A stretch of 64,000 bases of DNA from Datisca glomerata (taxonomy: Eukaryota > Streptophyta > Magnoliopsida > Cucurbitales > Datiscaceae): contig QANY01005064.1 of assembly GCA_003255025.1 (NCBI GenBank), positions 744,001 to 808,000 of the forward strand, in the 5' to 3' direction. Below the pieces are notes generated by a model that searched no databases, was not told where the DNA came from, and saw only the letters and a program-made list of their open reading frames with translations. Shown here in pieces: positions 21,960 to 33,481 of the stretch. The stretch's first letter is position 1. Each line of letters starts with the position of its first letter. The translations under genes were made by a program, and so were the position numbers.

Positions 21960-23640
21960 AAGACTTTACTGCTTAAAGTCTTCATGAATAAATTTGCCAG
22001 GTTGTTGACCGTCGATATGTCTGTTACTACAACATCTTCACGCTGAACAATCTCTTTAATCAGGAGATACTTATGCTCTTTGTGTTTGGATCTTTTATGG
22101 CTCCTAAGTGTTTTTTGAATTCGCTACTGCCCCACTGTTATCGCAATAAAGTGTTATGGGCTTGTCAGCTTCTGGAACAACTTCTAGAGTCTTCAAAAAC
22201 TTTTTAAGCCATACAACCTCTTTTGCAGCTTCATAAGCTGCAACATACTCAGCTTTCATGGTAGAATCAACAATGCAAGATTACTTGATACTTCTTCATA
22301 CAACTTCTCCACTATTCAAGATCTCCTAGAATCCTTGTTTGCTTGGAAATTAGAATTAGTATACCTCATCATATTCATGTCTGTACTTGAATAAACAAAC
22401 ATATAGATCCTTATTCTCCCAAGATACTTAAGGATATGTTTGACGGCATTCCAATGCTAGAGTCCAAGATTAGATCGACTCACCAAGCCCACCGTGTAAC
22501 AAATGTCTGGCCTAGTGCAAAGCATTTCATACATGAGACTTCCTACAGTTGAGACATTGGGAATCTTTCTCATGTCTTCCTCTTTGTGAGGAGTCTTAGG
22601 AGATTGCTCATTGGAGAGGCTGACTCCATGCCTGAAAAGAAAATATCCCTTCTTAGAGTCTTGCATACTAAAGTGATCCATCAACTTATCAATATAAGAT
22701 GCTTGAGACGGTGTCAATTGTCTATTCTTTCGATCTTGAAAGATCTGAATACCTAAGACAAATGCGTCTTCTCCAAGGTCCTTCGTATCAAATTACTTTG
22801 CAAGCCAAATCTTAACATCAGATAATTTTCCTACATATTCCCAATGGGCAGAATATGATCCACGTACAAAACCAGAAAAATCACATTCCCTTCGTATATA
22901 AGCTTATACACACAGGGTCCACCCACTAATTGCTCAAAACACTTAGTTCTTGACAGTTTTGTCGAACCTGATATTCCACGACCGGGACGTTTGCTTAAGT
23001 CCATAAATAGATGTTCGGTGGCCATGCTTAAATCCATCTGAAATCCTCATGTCCATTGTTGCTGCCCTCGATTATGAAAACTGGCAGATGGATGCCAATG
23101 CTGCTTTTCTGAATGGCTATCTTGAAGAGTATATTTATATGGCTCAATCAGACGGGTTCATGAAGAAAGACCAAGAGGGCAAGGTTTTTGAATTGTTGAA
23201 ATCCATATTCCCATCCGAACATCTATTTTTCTTATAAATCCATTTACACCATACGGGTTTTACCCCTTTAGAAGGATCTACAAGTTTCTAGACTCCATTC
23301 AAGTATATCGAATGTATCTCAACGTTCATGTCTTCTTGTCATAAATTTTACTTCAGGACCAGCCATGGCCTGTGAGTATGAGACATGTTCATCATGATCC
23401 TTATCTAAAACTGTTGTTAAAGCATCTACATAAGACATGTACCTGTTAGGTTGTCTCACATCCCTCCCACTACGTCAAGGCTCCATAGGCTCTAGCTCTT
23501 ACTGTGATTCTTCCATTATTATATCAGAAACAATTCTTGATTGAAGAGTCGGTGTCCTCCCACTCATTAATTCATCTAGCATAAAAGTGATTCTCAGCTT
23601 CACACATCTTATATAGTATTCTTCAAGAAAACGTGCATTC
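21960..23640 (-). pseudogene. Copia pol remnant: integrase C-terminus, RT with inverted block, RNase H
   Basis: From high to low coordinates: an integrase C-terminal piece (FYSPTDKKILVSMNARFLEE), RT start (KGVKPVW, then a stop), an inverted block at about 23040-23220, then RT (CFEQLVGGPCVYKLIYEGNV, LVLYVDHILPIGNM), the thumb and connection region (TPSQASYIDKLM, VGSLMYEMLCTRPDICYTVG) and RNase H (CIVDSTMKAEYVAAYEAAKE, ITLYCDNSGAVANS). The catalytic YVDD box reads YVDH, so the RT would be dead even without the stops and frameshifts. Similarity continues to the LTR edge. Confidence 0.85.
23040..23220 (+). other. Inverted segment of the copia reverse transcriptase
   Basis: This block encodes LDYENWQMDANAAFLNGYLE, IYMAQSDGFM and KVFELLKSI on the plus strand, while pol on both sides is on the minus strand. 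It is exactly the part missing from the minus-strand RT between KGVKPVWxKWIYKK and the CFEQLV segment, so it was inverted in place. The word AAATAGATGTTCGG occurs at both breakpoints in opposite orientation (near 23005 on plus and near 23226 on minus). Confidence 0.8.
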
Positions 23641-23689
23641 ATGCTAACAAGTATTTTCTTGTCAGTCGGACTATAAAAGATATACTACA

Positions 23690-25514
23690 AACATGCATAA
23701 TTCAGCGGCAACTCAGGGGAGGGAGAGAAACTGCGTTTTCTCCACTCTGTGTAATCACACACTGTGTTAAGATTAGGGATGCAACCCTATTGCCATCCCT
23801 TATATAATAATAACCGAATTTACACATATACTCCTATATGTTAAATTATTAAAAATTCACCCCCGAATATTTACTATTGCCAAAAATTACTTATCTCTCC
23901 AGAGTCAATGTTATGTCCAAATTCATCAATCCAAATTGGTAAATTAAATTAATCTCCATCAATTAATTAATTAACTAAATTTAATTACTAATTTATAATC
24001 ATTAAAAAATAACTAATTAATTAATTTGAAAATTAATTACTTGCTCTCACTAATTATGTGACAACACCTATCACATATGGGTTCGGGAAATATACATTGA
24101 TCCAAAACATATTTTTAGTCCAATTGACGTTTTTCATTTCTGTCCCTTTGAGCTACTCCTGAGACCGAATGGAACCACATGAATAAAGCTATAGGATTGA
24201 AATACTCGGTGATTTAATATCGTATGCCTCCATTATATGCCCGATGCCAAATCAACTCTCGATTCATGCTCGCTACATTTTCTGTTGGTGCAAATGAACT
24301 CTTTTATTTCACAGTTCACATAATATTTTAACATATTACCCTTCGTGAATATTAGTAACATGAACATGATGTAAAATTATCATTTAAACCCTCTAGTTAT
24401 TATTTCTTTAACTCCTTTATTGACTGTGAATAAAAAAAGATATAATAATAAATTGTCTCGTACAGCTCATAATGTCTTATTCAATATTCATTTTATCGAA
24501 TACTTGGCCAAGTTAATTTATTCACACACCCATCAATAGAACATGGGGTGATATTGTTGCATTTATAATCTCTCCATGAATTTTCATATCTATGAATCAC
24601 GCAACTCCAACATAGTTGAGTAACGATCCCAAAAGCTGAGGTATTGTACGACATTTTGAACTCACTCATTTGGCATATCAAAGATTGTAACTAACTAATT
24701 TAAGTTTTGTATTCACCTTAGGATTAAGTTAATTATAAAAATACCCTTATAGGTGTAACAATTAGATTTAGAGCTAGATAAATAACTTTGCTCTAAACTA
24801 ATTGGTTACTGGTCTATTCAACATGTTTCATAATATATCTAGGTCAACTGTTAAAGTCTTCACTCTCATGCTCCAAGCCCCGCATCTTTTGGTTCAACCT
24901 AATAGTCGTAATTGGACTCGATTGCCCATTCGATGTTAAGACTGTGAATAACATTATGAACTATTTTAGAAGAATTTTTCTAGAAGAGCACTCTGTCTTT
25001 ACTCTTCTTACGTTGACAATAGTTTCAGAACTTAAGTAAATTATAAACACACTTTAATTAATTGAAAAAACTTTTATTCATTCATTAAATTTAGTAATAA
25101 TTGGTTCATTCATTAATTCATTAAACAACTTTGCTTTAAACTAATTATTTACTAGTTTATTCAACATGTTCCATTATATGTCTAAGTCAATTGTTAAAGT
25201 CTCCACTCTCATGCCTCAAGACCGGCATCTTTTAGTTCTACCTAACAGTTGTAATCAGACTCGATTGCCCAGTTGTTCCTAAGACTGTGAATAACATTAT
25301 GAACTATTTTAGAAGAATTTATGTAGAAGACCACTTTGACTTTACTCTTCTTATATTGACAATAATTTCAGAACTTGAGTAAATTATAAACATACTTTAA
25401 TTATTTGAAAAAACTTTCATTTATTCATTAAATTCAGTAATAGAAAATGTCAGAAAAATAACTAAATAATCATGAATAGTTATTACATCATACTTCATGG
25501 ATAGAATTCCAACA
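23690..25514 (-). repeat. 5' LTR of the copia element, with partial internal duplication
   Basis: The right edge (25514) is exact; the left edge is approximate. The sequence follows the solo LTR at 51188-53067 in reverse complement. About 25,110-25,514 repeats part of 24,780-25,090 (for example CTAATTGGTTACTGGTCTAT against CTAATTATTTACTAGTTTAT), so one portion of the LTR is present twice in tandem. Confidence 0.7.
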
Positions 25515-25945
25515 GTTGACACGCATGAATTTCAGGTGATTGACGGTGATTTAATATTTTTTGTACACATACCCAACAAGTCATGTATGTGTCAAAAATG
25601 AAATATAGACGCAATACCTTGTATACATGTTTTAGCCGTACTGGCTAATAGGCACTCAAATCCATACTTGTTTGTTTCGTCGTATCATTTCAAGAGTGAG
25701 CTAGATGAAACATACAAGGAATTGGTTCATCCATTCGATAATAATAGTCAATGAAATGTTCCATAATACATTCAAATTCATCTTATTGTACCTCTTGAAA
25801 CGAGACGTTCGGTTGGTAGACCGAAGAAGTAAAGGATCCCATTAATAGATGAATTTAACAAGGTAAAATGTGGAATGTTTTATATGATCGGACATTATCG
25901 AAAGAGATGCAAGAACCCGGTGGGGACAACCAGTAATTAATCGAA
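25515..25945 (+). pseudogene. MULE transposase C-terminus: SWIM finger and zinc knuckle
   Basis: The frame resumes across the copia TSD (VVD then THEFQVIDGD) and encodes FFVHIPNKSCMCQK, a stop, NIDAIPCIHVLAVLANR, which holds the CxC...CxH SWIM zinc-finger pattern. Further on come RRSVGRPKK, RIPLIDEFNKVKCGMFYMIG and HYRKRCKNPVG, the Arg/Lys linker and CCHC knuckle of plant MULE transposases, with one knuckle cysteine changed to F. Stops are scattered throughout. Confidence 0.8.
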
Positions 25946-26470
25946 GAAACAATAAGTAGAGATTAGATTTTGAGATTGATATGTTTATGATAGAAATTGT
26001 TATTGATTAATGTTTTTGTTTTTTTTATTAATTTGATGGATAGTTTTTATTATTTCAGTGACTCGTACTTTTGATAATATATTGACAATGATTTTTATTA
26101 TTAATAGGTATATCAGTTTATTGATAATAGTTATTCACTGATGATATAATATAATATCACTACTCAACACAGAATATTAGATTATTGACTTCACAATAGC
26201 TATTGATGAATACGTAATAAAACAATAAATTTTTGGATAACCAAGTGTTATCTTTCCAATTCTACATTCTCAGCATCAATAATATGCTATGTATATATCA
26301 CGATATTCATAACTCTTATATAGAAAATATCTATCACGTTATTCATAAGTGAAACATTCATATATATATATATCAAGATAGTTGTCAATATTTTATTGAT
26401 CATAATGCCATCTATTTTAATCCATATATACCAACTACTTAAAAAATCCATAAGATCTATCAAATTTTTG
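25946..26470. other. AT-rich spacer
   Basis: No gene or recognisable repeat end is seen between the MULE transposase tail and the Ulp1/DUF1985 remnant on the other strand. It may be the 3' untranslated spacer between two convergent genes of one element. Confidence 0.4.
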
Positions 26471-27480
26471 TTAATGTACTTAAAATAGTAAAATATCAAG
26501 TTTTTCATTCAACCAAGTCTATAAACCAAAAACATCAGTTTATGCATCTCCTTCTTGCGTCTGAGTGATGATATGAAAGTCTGGAGGTGTGAAAATGCCC
26601 GTTCTAGGATACAAGATGATATTCATGTTATGTTTTGATTTTTGCTTCTTTTGTCTCTTGCCATATAGTTTGGTTATATTAGGTCTCTTCCCCTTGCATT
26701 GTCTTGTTAATGACACTATTTTAGCTAGAGACTTATTTATGGTTGGTAAAACAGGAAGCGGAACAAGTGCTAGAATAGTGGGCTAGACAATGGGTGTTTC
26801 CTGTAATTGAAATCAGATTTTTAAATTGGTCAATAATAATATACATATGTATAGTTAGTCAAAAGTATATCGTTATTTACCTCAAAATCATCCAAGCTCA
26901 AATTTGGTAGGGAGCTAAATACATCATAATTATTATCCTTATTTAGTTTAGTGGTATTTTGAAGATTAGTTCCATCTCCAATGTCCTTATTTTAAGTTGT
27001 TGCACGTTGTGCATGGATTTGTTGATCTTCCATATTTTTGTCGACACCCTGAAATGGACATTATCAGTTATGTTCATAATTATGAAAAATATCTTATTCA
27101 GCAATCCAATGATTTACCACACAAAATAAATTACATTTCATAACAGTGAATACTATGATCAAATAATGAAAGAAATGAACATTCATCCAAAACACAAAAT
27201 AAATCATAGTCAATACATGTTATACATACTTGTGTCTTTGACATACTCAAAAACTCTTCCAATATATAGTTGATCTTCTCAAATTTCTCCTCTAGATGGT
27301 CTAATCTAGACATAATCGAAAATGATGATGTTTTTCTTTTCTTGGGATCAAAAGCTTCAACAATATTCTTAAATCTGGTTTGATTGTCATCAAGCTCGGG
27401 TTGAGTATCAACCACCTCTTTACCTTTTGATTGTCCATATTTTTTTGTTATAGTCGATACTTTTCAATTCATCAGAAGTT
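26430..27480 (-). pseudogene. Linker and possible Ulp1-like protease remnant
   Basis: The minus-strand frame 27415-27131 encodes DPKKRKTSSFSIMSRLDHLE and EEKFEKINYILEEFL, a basic patch followed by a probable coiled coil. Further downstream come MEDQQIHAQRATT, VFSSLPNLSLDDFE and, near 26510, TWLNEKLDILLF, which loosely resembles the start of the Ulp1/C48 cysteine protease domain found after DUF1985 in transposon-borne genes. The catalytic triad is not identifiable and stops are frequent. The Ulp1 assignment is weak. Confidence 0.4.
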
Positions 27481-27815
27481 GCTTGAAACTTCTCAATCTC
27501 AAGCGTCAATCATTAAATGTAAGTATATCAAGCCAATAACAAATATAGATTAAATATAATATATCAAAAATAATTTATACTTACATTTTATGCCCGAATA
27601 CCATGTCTGATAATTCCCTCTTGTCTGGTTGACCTGTCACTGTCCAATTATTTATCCTTGGAGTACCATTACCCACTATGTTTACAAACTTCATTGGTGG
27701 TGTCGTCAATAACGCTATCGTCTCAAGTTCCCAAATGATTATAGCATGTGAAAAATCGCAGAAAGCATGAGCATACTATTAGAAACATGACTGATTTTCC
27801 TCATGCTAGAAACAA

Positions 27816-28367
27816 TTACCTCGAAGGCCAACTTACCCAAGGATATAATTCAAACAAATTATCATTATCAACCATTAATATATGAAAATGGTCAACCAAA
27901 ATATGCTCATGTTTTAGAATTAACAAATTTTCCAGGCAATACAACTTTGCAAGCTTGACTATTTTCCCATCATCATCATTCTTAGCAGTTGTCCAGTTAT
28001 CAAATGTGAAATCCAGCATCTTTCTAGAAACTGTTTTATTATTCTTAAAGTACTTCTCTTTCAACCTCCCATCCCCTAAACTACCTCTATCAATATGCAC
28101 GGATGAAGTGCATCTTAAACCACTTATTACCGTAAAAACCCTCATTGTGAAATGAGCCACCTGCCCATTGAAATTGAAATAAATTGCGTTGGTCCTCTCA
28201 TGGTGACATTGTTTCCTAGCTATATGCAATAGTAACTGAGTCGTAAACTTTTTAATATGGAAGTCATGAAAGTGCCCAAAACTCCCTTTTCTGAACGCCT
28301 CTCTCTGCTTATCTATCAAACTTAGGTTCACATGTTCTATTATGGTTGGTTTAGAGAACATATTCAA
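27816..28367 (-). pseudogene. DUF1985 domain fragment, transposon-associated
   Basis: The open 183-codon frame contains HIKKFTTQLLLHIARKQC, NAIYFNFNGQVAHFTMRVFT, VISGLRCTSS and, further on, KIVKLAKLYCLENLLI. The pattern (FxFxGxxxxFxxxxFxxISGLRC, then LAxLYxLENxL) is that of DUF1985, a plant domain of unknown function commonly joined to Ulp1-like proteases inside MULEs. The frame ends in GT-like context after LFELYPWVSWPSR without the usual downstream exon in frame, so it is a fragment. Confidence 0.75.
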
Positions 28368-31030
28368 CTTCTGGTTCTTGTTCTAGTTTGAATCAAATAC
28401 ACTCCATTTAAGACTTTATAGCAGTATAATATTGCTTAGTAGTTAATAATAATAAGTATATAAATATTAAAATATTTATTGAATCTCATTTTACCTCATT
28501 TTGTTTTGTTACAGTGAAACGCAACTTTACGCTTTCCGGTTGTCAGTTATTTGCTGTTCTTTTTTGTTGCTTTTGATGACTCGCATTCAACATTTTTTCT
28601 GCCATATTCAATGCTGCCGTAAAAAATTAAACAAATATTTATCAGAGTTTTATATAGGTCAATCATATAACATAGTAAATAATCACTATATTATTGACAT
28701 ATTGGGTATATCAATAAATGATCCATTATCATAGACTGATATACAATATTATTTGAATAACATGTATCAAGTGACAATGATATATCATTTATTTACTTTG
28801 TCTCAATAAAATCGCACAAAACTTGAATATAATTAGGTTAATCACTCATTGTCAAAAACTTATGGATCAATATCGAATGTACTAAATTTGTACAAAACTA
28901 TATGATTCTCGAAAGAGCAAAAGTTAGATTTTGATAAAAAAAAAACAGTAGTTGGCATTTAGATTAAACTAGCATAATATTCAATAGATGTTATACTCAA
29001 TTGGAAATTAGACTAATCTAGAGTAACCTAATATTATTCAGTAAATTAGTATAGAACTTTGTACAAAACTTATGGAACGCACAAAATTACTGAATTTGTA
29101 CACAACTATATGATTCTCAAAAGAGTAAAAGTTAGACTTCGATAAAAAAATAGTAGTTGATATTTAAATTAAACTAGTATAATATTCAATAGATGTTATA
29201 CTCAATTAGAAACTAGACTAATCTAGAGTAGCATAACATTATTCAGTAGATTATATACTCAATAATATCAGAATTTTTTTTAAATCACTAAAATGTGCAT
29301 GCATGTTCAATCACTAATATAATATGATAAGAAAATAAAGAAATCATGGTCTTTTTACTAAATCCAACCATTTATTGATAGAATTGTTCAAATAGGCGAA
29401 GAACTAAACGATTTTATTTTGTTAAATGCCTTGAAGTTGTTAGAGATAACAGAAGAGAAATGATGATTTACATTGACCCTTGCTACGTCGTCAATGGAGT
29501 TCTCCTTATTTTATAACAGGGTGTCGATAGAGGTTTTTATGTCGTCAATAGGGTTCGCTCTGTAGAAGATGGGGCTTCAGGAGTATTTTTCTAATTTGGG
29601 AGGGTTTCTTGTTTTTTTTGTTGATTTTTGTGATTTGATGTTTAATTGACTTGTCAGTTTTAGTTATTATTTACCATAGTTTAAGTAATTTTCAATACTG
29701 TAGTTTAAGTTTTTTACTTTTTCAATTTTTTCTGTCATTTTTTATTGGTGGATTTGAAATTGAAAGTTTAAATCAATTAAGTTGTTTGAGGATGTTAAAA
29801 TTGGTTCCTATTTTTAGGTTAGGGAGGTGAGATTGTTTGATTTTGAAAAAAATTTGGTAAATTTAGAAAGTTAAATTTGATTTTTGAAAACAATTGGTAA
29901 TAATATATATTTTTAAGTTTCAATTTGATTTTTTATATATCGTTGATGGATGTTATAGATTCCATTAATTACAGTTTAGATGGCTATTAAATATATATTA
30001 TTAGTTATAGTTTATCAATTTAGTCTATCATATTTAAATAATTGATTTACCTGACAATATAGGGATGTTATTTTTAGACGAGATGCATATTTATCTAAAA
30101 TTATTGACTATTTAAGAAAATTATTATTTATCTATAGATCTGAAAAATCTATTATTTTTTAACACATCCCCTAATGTTATTTAGTATGCAAAATTTCTCA
30201 AAAAAGAAGACATTCTCGTGATGTCGATCATCAAACAAAGTCTTGCAAATCCAAGAATCCAGCCCACTTGAGCTGAGTGTTAGGCCCAAATAGTTTGAAT
30301 TTGGAAAGATGCAAATTCAAGTTTCTTGATGATATTTCATTTGAGTTTCATATATTTTTAAATTTACGTTACAGAACATTAGAGCTGTAATAAGAATCTT
30401 ATAACAAGGTATAATAATGTTTCAATATCGACAAACATGATTGCTTTATGAATAATTAAGTTTAAAATATTTCATTTTTTAAAACCCATATTGGTCTCCT
30501 CGAAATCATACATAAAACAAAAAGAAAGAATTACAACATTCCTTTAAAAATAACTGTCATTATTCTATGAACAATATGTCAAATTATTCATTAAGAAAAT
30601 TAACTATACATGCATTTCTCTTGGAAATGTATACTTCAAAATTAGTGTCTAAAAAGTCAAAATAACATTGTGCAAAATAACAATAATCAGCATCCACAAC
30701 TATCAATTTTAGTTTTAATGACGGGTGGAAAATCGACATTATAACTTTTTAATGACGTTCTTTATATGATCATCTATTGATTGTCATTTTTATATATTTT
30801 TAGAAAAAACTTCATAGATACACCTTTAATGATTGTTTTTCCGGCATAGAAATTCAATTCGAATTTATCGGGGTTAAATTCAGGAAAAAAAGGAAATACG
30901 GATAAAGTTGGCCATAATTTTATCCATTTTAATTTAACTATTGAAGATTGTATTTGAGGGTAGGATGAGATTCTATCCCTAATATTAGTTTGGATATAAT
31001 TATTTCTGAGTCTTGTTAGTTTTTTGTTAA
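28368..31030. other. AT-rich intergenic DNA with a 210-bp tandem duplication
   Basis: No gene is supported. A segment at 28861-29070 is repeated at 29071-29262, each beginning TATGGA and including ACTATATGATTCTC and ATATTCAATAGATGTTATAC. The remainder is simple AT-rich sequence. Confidence 0.55.
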
Positions 31031-31039
31031 TAAAAAATA

Positions 31040-31250
31040 GGGTAAATTATAATTTTATCCCCTGTAGTTTGAAGTCATTTTCATTTTAAATCATACACTT
31101 TAATAATTTATAAAGTAGACTTTATAGTTATATTTTGCATTCACGTTAAACATTCCGTAGCACCTCCGTTTAAAAATAATCATGGTCTGCCTACGTGGTA
31201 AGTAGTTTAACGGCACATCAGTTTTTTAATTTATCCAGTTGTCACGTAAG
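31040..31250 (+). repeat. Left terminal inverted repeat of the MULE
   Basis: It matches the reverse complement of 35145-35364 over its whole length, including GCATTCACGTTA, CCGTAGCACCTCCG and GTAGTTTAACG. Roughly one base in five differs, so the insertion is not recent or the arms evolved apart. Confidence 0.9.
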
Positions 31251-31324
31251 TTGAAATCCCCCAAATACCCTTAATTCCCCTATTTCTTCCTTCTTCCTCC
31301 TCCAACGTTCACAAAATCTACTAT

Positions 31325-31412
31325 TTTTTTTGCAGAGTTCTTCTTCATCCTCCGCTCTATTTTTGCAGAGTTCTTCTTCATCCTCCGCTCTATTTTTGCA
31401 GAGTTCTTCTTC
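31325..31412 (-). repeat. 33-bp tandem repeat, about 2.6 copies
   Basis: The unit starts TTTTTGCAGAGTTCTTCTTC on the plus strand. On the minus strand it encodes repeats of RAEDEEELCKN. It lies near the left arm of the MULE in what would be the 3' part of its transcript. Confidence 0.8.
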
Positions 31413-33229
31413 TTTTTCATTCGCGAGCAGACCCGAGTTCTTCTTCCTCCCTCTTTGCAAGTTCTATCATGTTAAAGTTTTCATCTTTTTTCAATTTCTT
31501 TTGAAATTTTCACAAGATTTTCTCACAGGAGATTCCTAGTGAAATCTTTTTTCAATTTCTTTTGAAATCTTATTTTGCAGGATAAATTTTGACCTACTTG
31601 TTTTATTGATTAGTAATTCTGAATTTGAGATATTAGGGGGCTATAAAAGACACAAGAATACATATATTCTTAGGGTAAATGAATTTGGATGTCAACGATA
31701 TTTAGAGTAAATTTTTTAGTTTGAGATTAGGGTAAATGTTTGCTAATTTCTCATACTATTTGTTTTAGTTGGGGTTATAAATGTACTAGATTATTGGTGT
31801 GGCTTCTTTAACCTAAACGACATCTGTTTCACATAGACGTCAACGATTACCACTATGATGTTGTGGACTTGCTTCTCAGATCAGAATATCGTGGACACAA
31901 ACAAACACATGGAGGAAATTTTTTTGTTGTTATGCATCTTAGTGAGCCTATGCTATAATATTTTATGATTTTACTGAACATGTGGAACATCTATCTAATA
32001 TTGTATTGTTTTACTATTAGGGTGAGATGATCTAGGTTGTGGATATTTTGCTTGGTGAGAAGATGATTTACCAAATTCAAAGGAAAGGATTAAGCTTTTG
32101 AAGAAAAATCTGAAATTGTTGAATGAACAATATCAGTCCAAAATGATGAGGATGTGGTTATTTTTAGTATTATCATAGTTTGTAATTATATTTATGTTAT
32201 TAATAGGATGCCCCAAAGAAGATGTTAGTAGTGGTTTATGTAAATTAGGCTAAAGTATATCTGTTTATCTATGTGTGTTCATGACATTATGTAGTAGTCA
32301 ACTTATTTGGTACTCTTTTGGTGTAACTGATGCCACAATATGAATTAACTATGAATGAGCATTTCTACTTATTTGGCACTTCAATTATGAATGAGCATTT
32401 TTTAATGGAATTAGCATTTTTAATGGTGATTGATTATGAATGAACATTTTAGTCTTCTAAATTTGGCATGAGTGCCAAAGAACCTTCATACAAGCTACAA
32501 AAGAAATAATTCGATGTAGGAGTATAGCTGTAGTTTTTGTGGAACCTATGTAAGCTCACTGTTTCAATTTGATTTATTGTCCATCATGAGATGAATTTTC
32601 AATTTTAGTCATCCATTATCATGTTTCCACTATCCATTACATCCAAAAATACATCTAAACCGAAGCTAAAATCATATCCAAAATAATAGGTTCTGGTTAT
32701 CGAAAATCATTCATCAAAATACATCTTAAACATTCCAAAAAGAGTTTACAAAAGTATCCAGTAGCACCTTTATCAACATATTAACATCCCAAAAAACCAT
32801 CCAGCAGCACCTATATCGATATATTAACATCCCACAAAAGAATTTCAGCACCAATTAACATCTCAACACCTATATCAACATAGAAGCCTAAATCATCACA
32901 AAAAATAGCACAAGAACCTATTAACATCCACTAAAACAGTATCGAGCATCATAAAATAGAATTACAAACACTATCCAGTTTACATTACAAAAGCATAAAA
33001 CAAAATCATAAAATAGAATCCCTTCCAATATCAGTACCTCTACCCTTTCCTCGACCTCTCCTAACAGCAATAACAAAACTACTTACTTGAGTTTCAGCAA
33101 CATTACTTGCTTCAGATGGAATCTGAAAAGACAAAGTATTGTGAAAATCAAATATATATTGAAATGAACATAAACAAAATATATTACATGTAAAGTAGAA
33201 GTTTACTGTGAATCTCATGAACCTCTTTG

Positions 33230-33481
33230 CACCCCTATTGGTGCCTATAGCAGTGTTCTTCATTCTTGGGTCATCATTTTATTTAAAGTAACTGGAGCCC
33301 CCTTATATGTCCTCTTATTATGCCCAATTGTGTGACACTTGCTATAGGTTAGTTCCCATTCTTTTTCTTCAACACCATTGGATTTGTTGGCTCATCATTA
33401 TCTCTTCTTCTTTATTTATTTGGCCTCTCAGGTGGCTTTTTGAACTTTGGAGGCAACACCATATTTTTATCATTGGTGACT
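33230..33481 (-). pseudogene. MULE transposase C-terminal linker and zinc knuckle (fragment)
   Basis: Minus-strand frames encode LPPKFKKPPERPNK with following basic residues, and then SKCHTIGHNKRTYKGA. The Pro/Arg/Lys linker and CxxCHxxGHNKRTC knuckle (last Cys here Y) are the usual C-terminus of plant MULE transposases. Directly upstream is the N-terminal PB1-like exon, so the central 400-500 residues are deleted. Confidence 0.65.

Larger units (their letters stand above)
20991..25519 (-). mobile_element. Copia (Ty1) retrotransposon with TSD GTTGA, inserted in the MULE
   Basis: The element runs from TGTTGGATCGG at 20996 to CCAACA at 25514 and is bordered by GTTGA on both sides (20991-20995 and 25515-25519). 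Its LTRs belong to the same family as the solo LTR at 51188-53067. Inside, on the minus strand, are remains of integrase C-terminus, reverse transcriptase and RNase H; gag, protease and the integrase core are missing. The 3' LTR (898 bp) has lost about 1 kb compared with the solo LTR, and the 5' LTR has gained a partial internal duplication. Confidence 0.85.
13866..25945 (+). mobile_element. MULE (MuDR-type) split by a CACTA and a copia insertion
   Basis: One MuDR-like transposase gene can be followed on the plus strand through three separated blocks: 13866-15332, 20592-20995 and 25515-25945. The gaps are filled by a CACTA-type element (15333-20591) and a copia element (20996-25514). At the copia site the reading frame closes exactly when one copy of the TSD GTTGA is removed. 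The order N-terminal domain, DDE core, C-terminal part, SWIM zinc finger, zinc knuckle is collinear, which shows the blocks were one gene. The element's own terminal repeats were not recognised. Confidence 0.8.
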
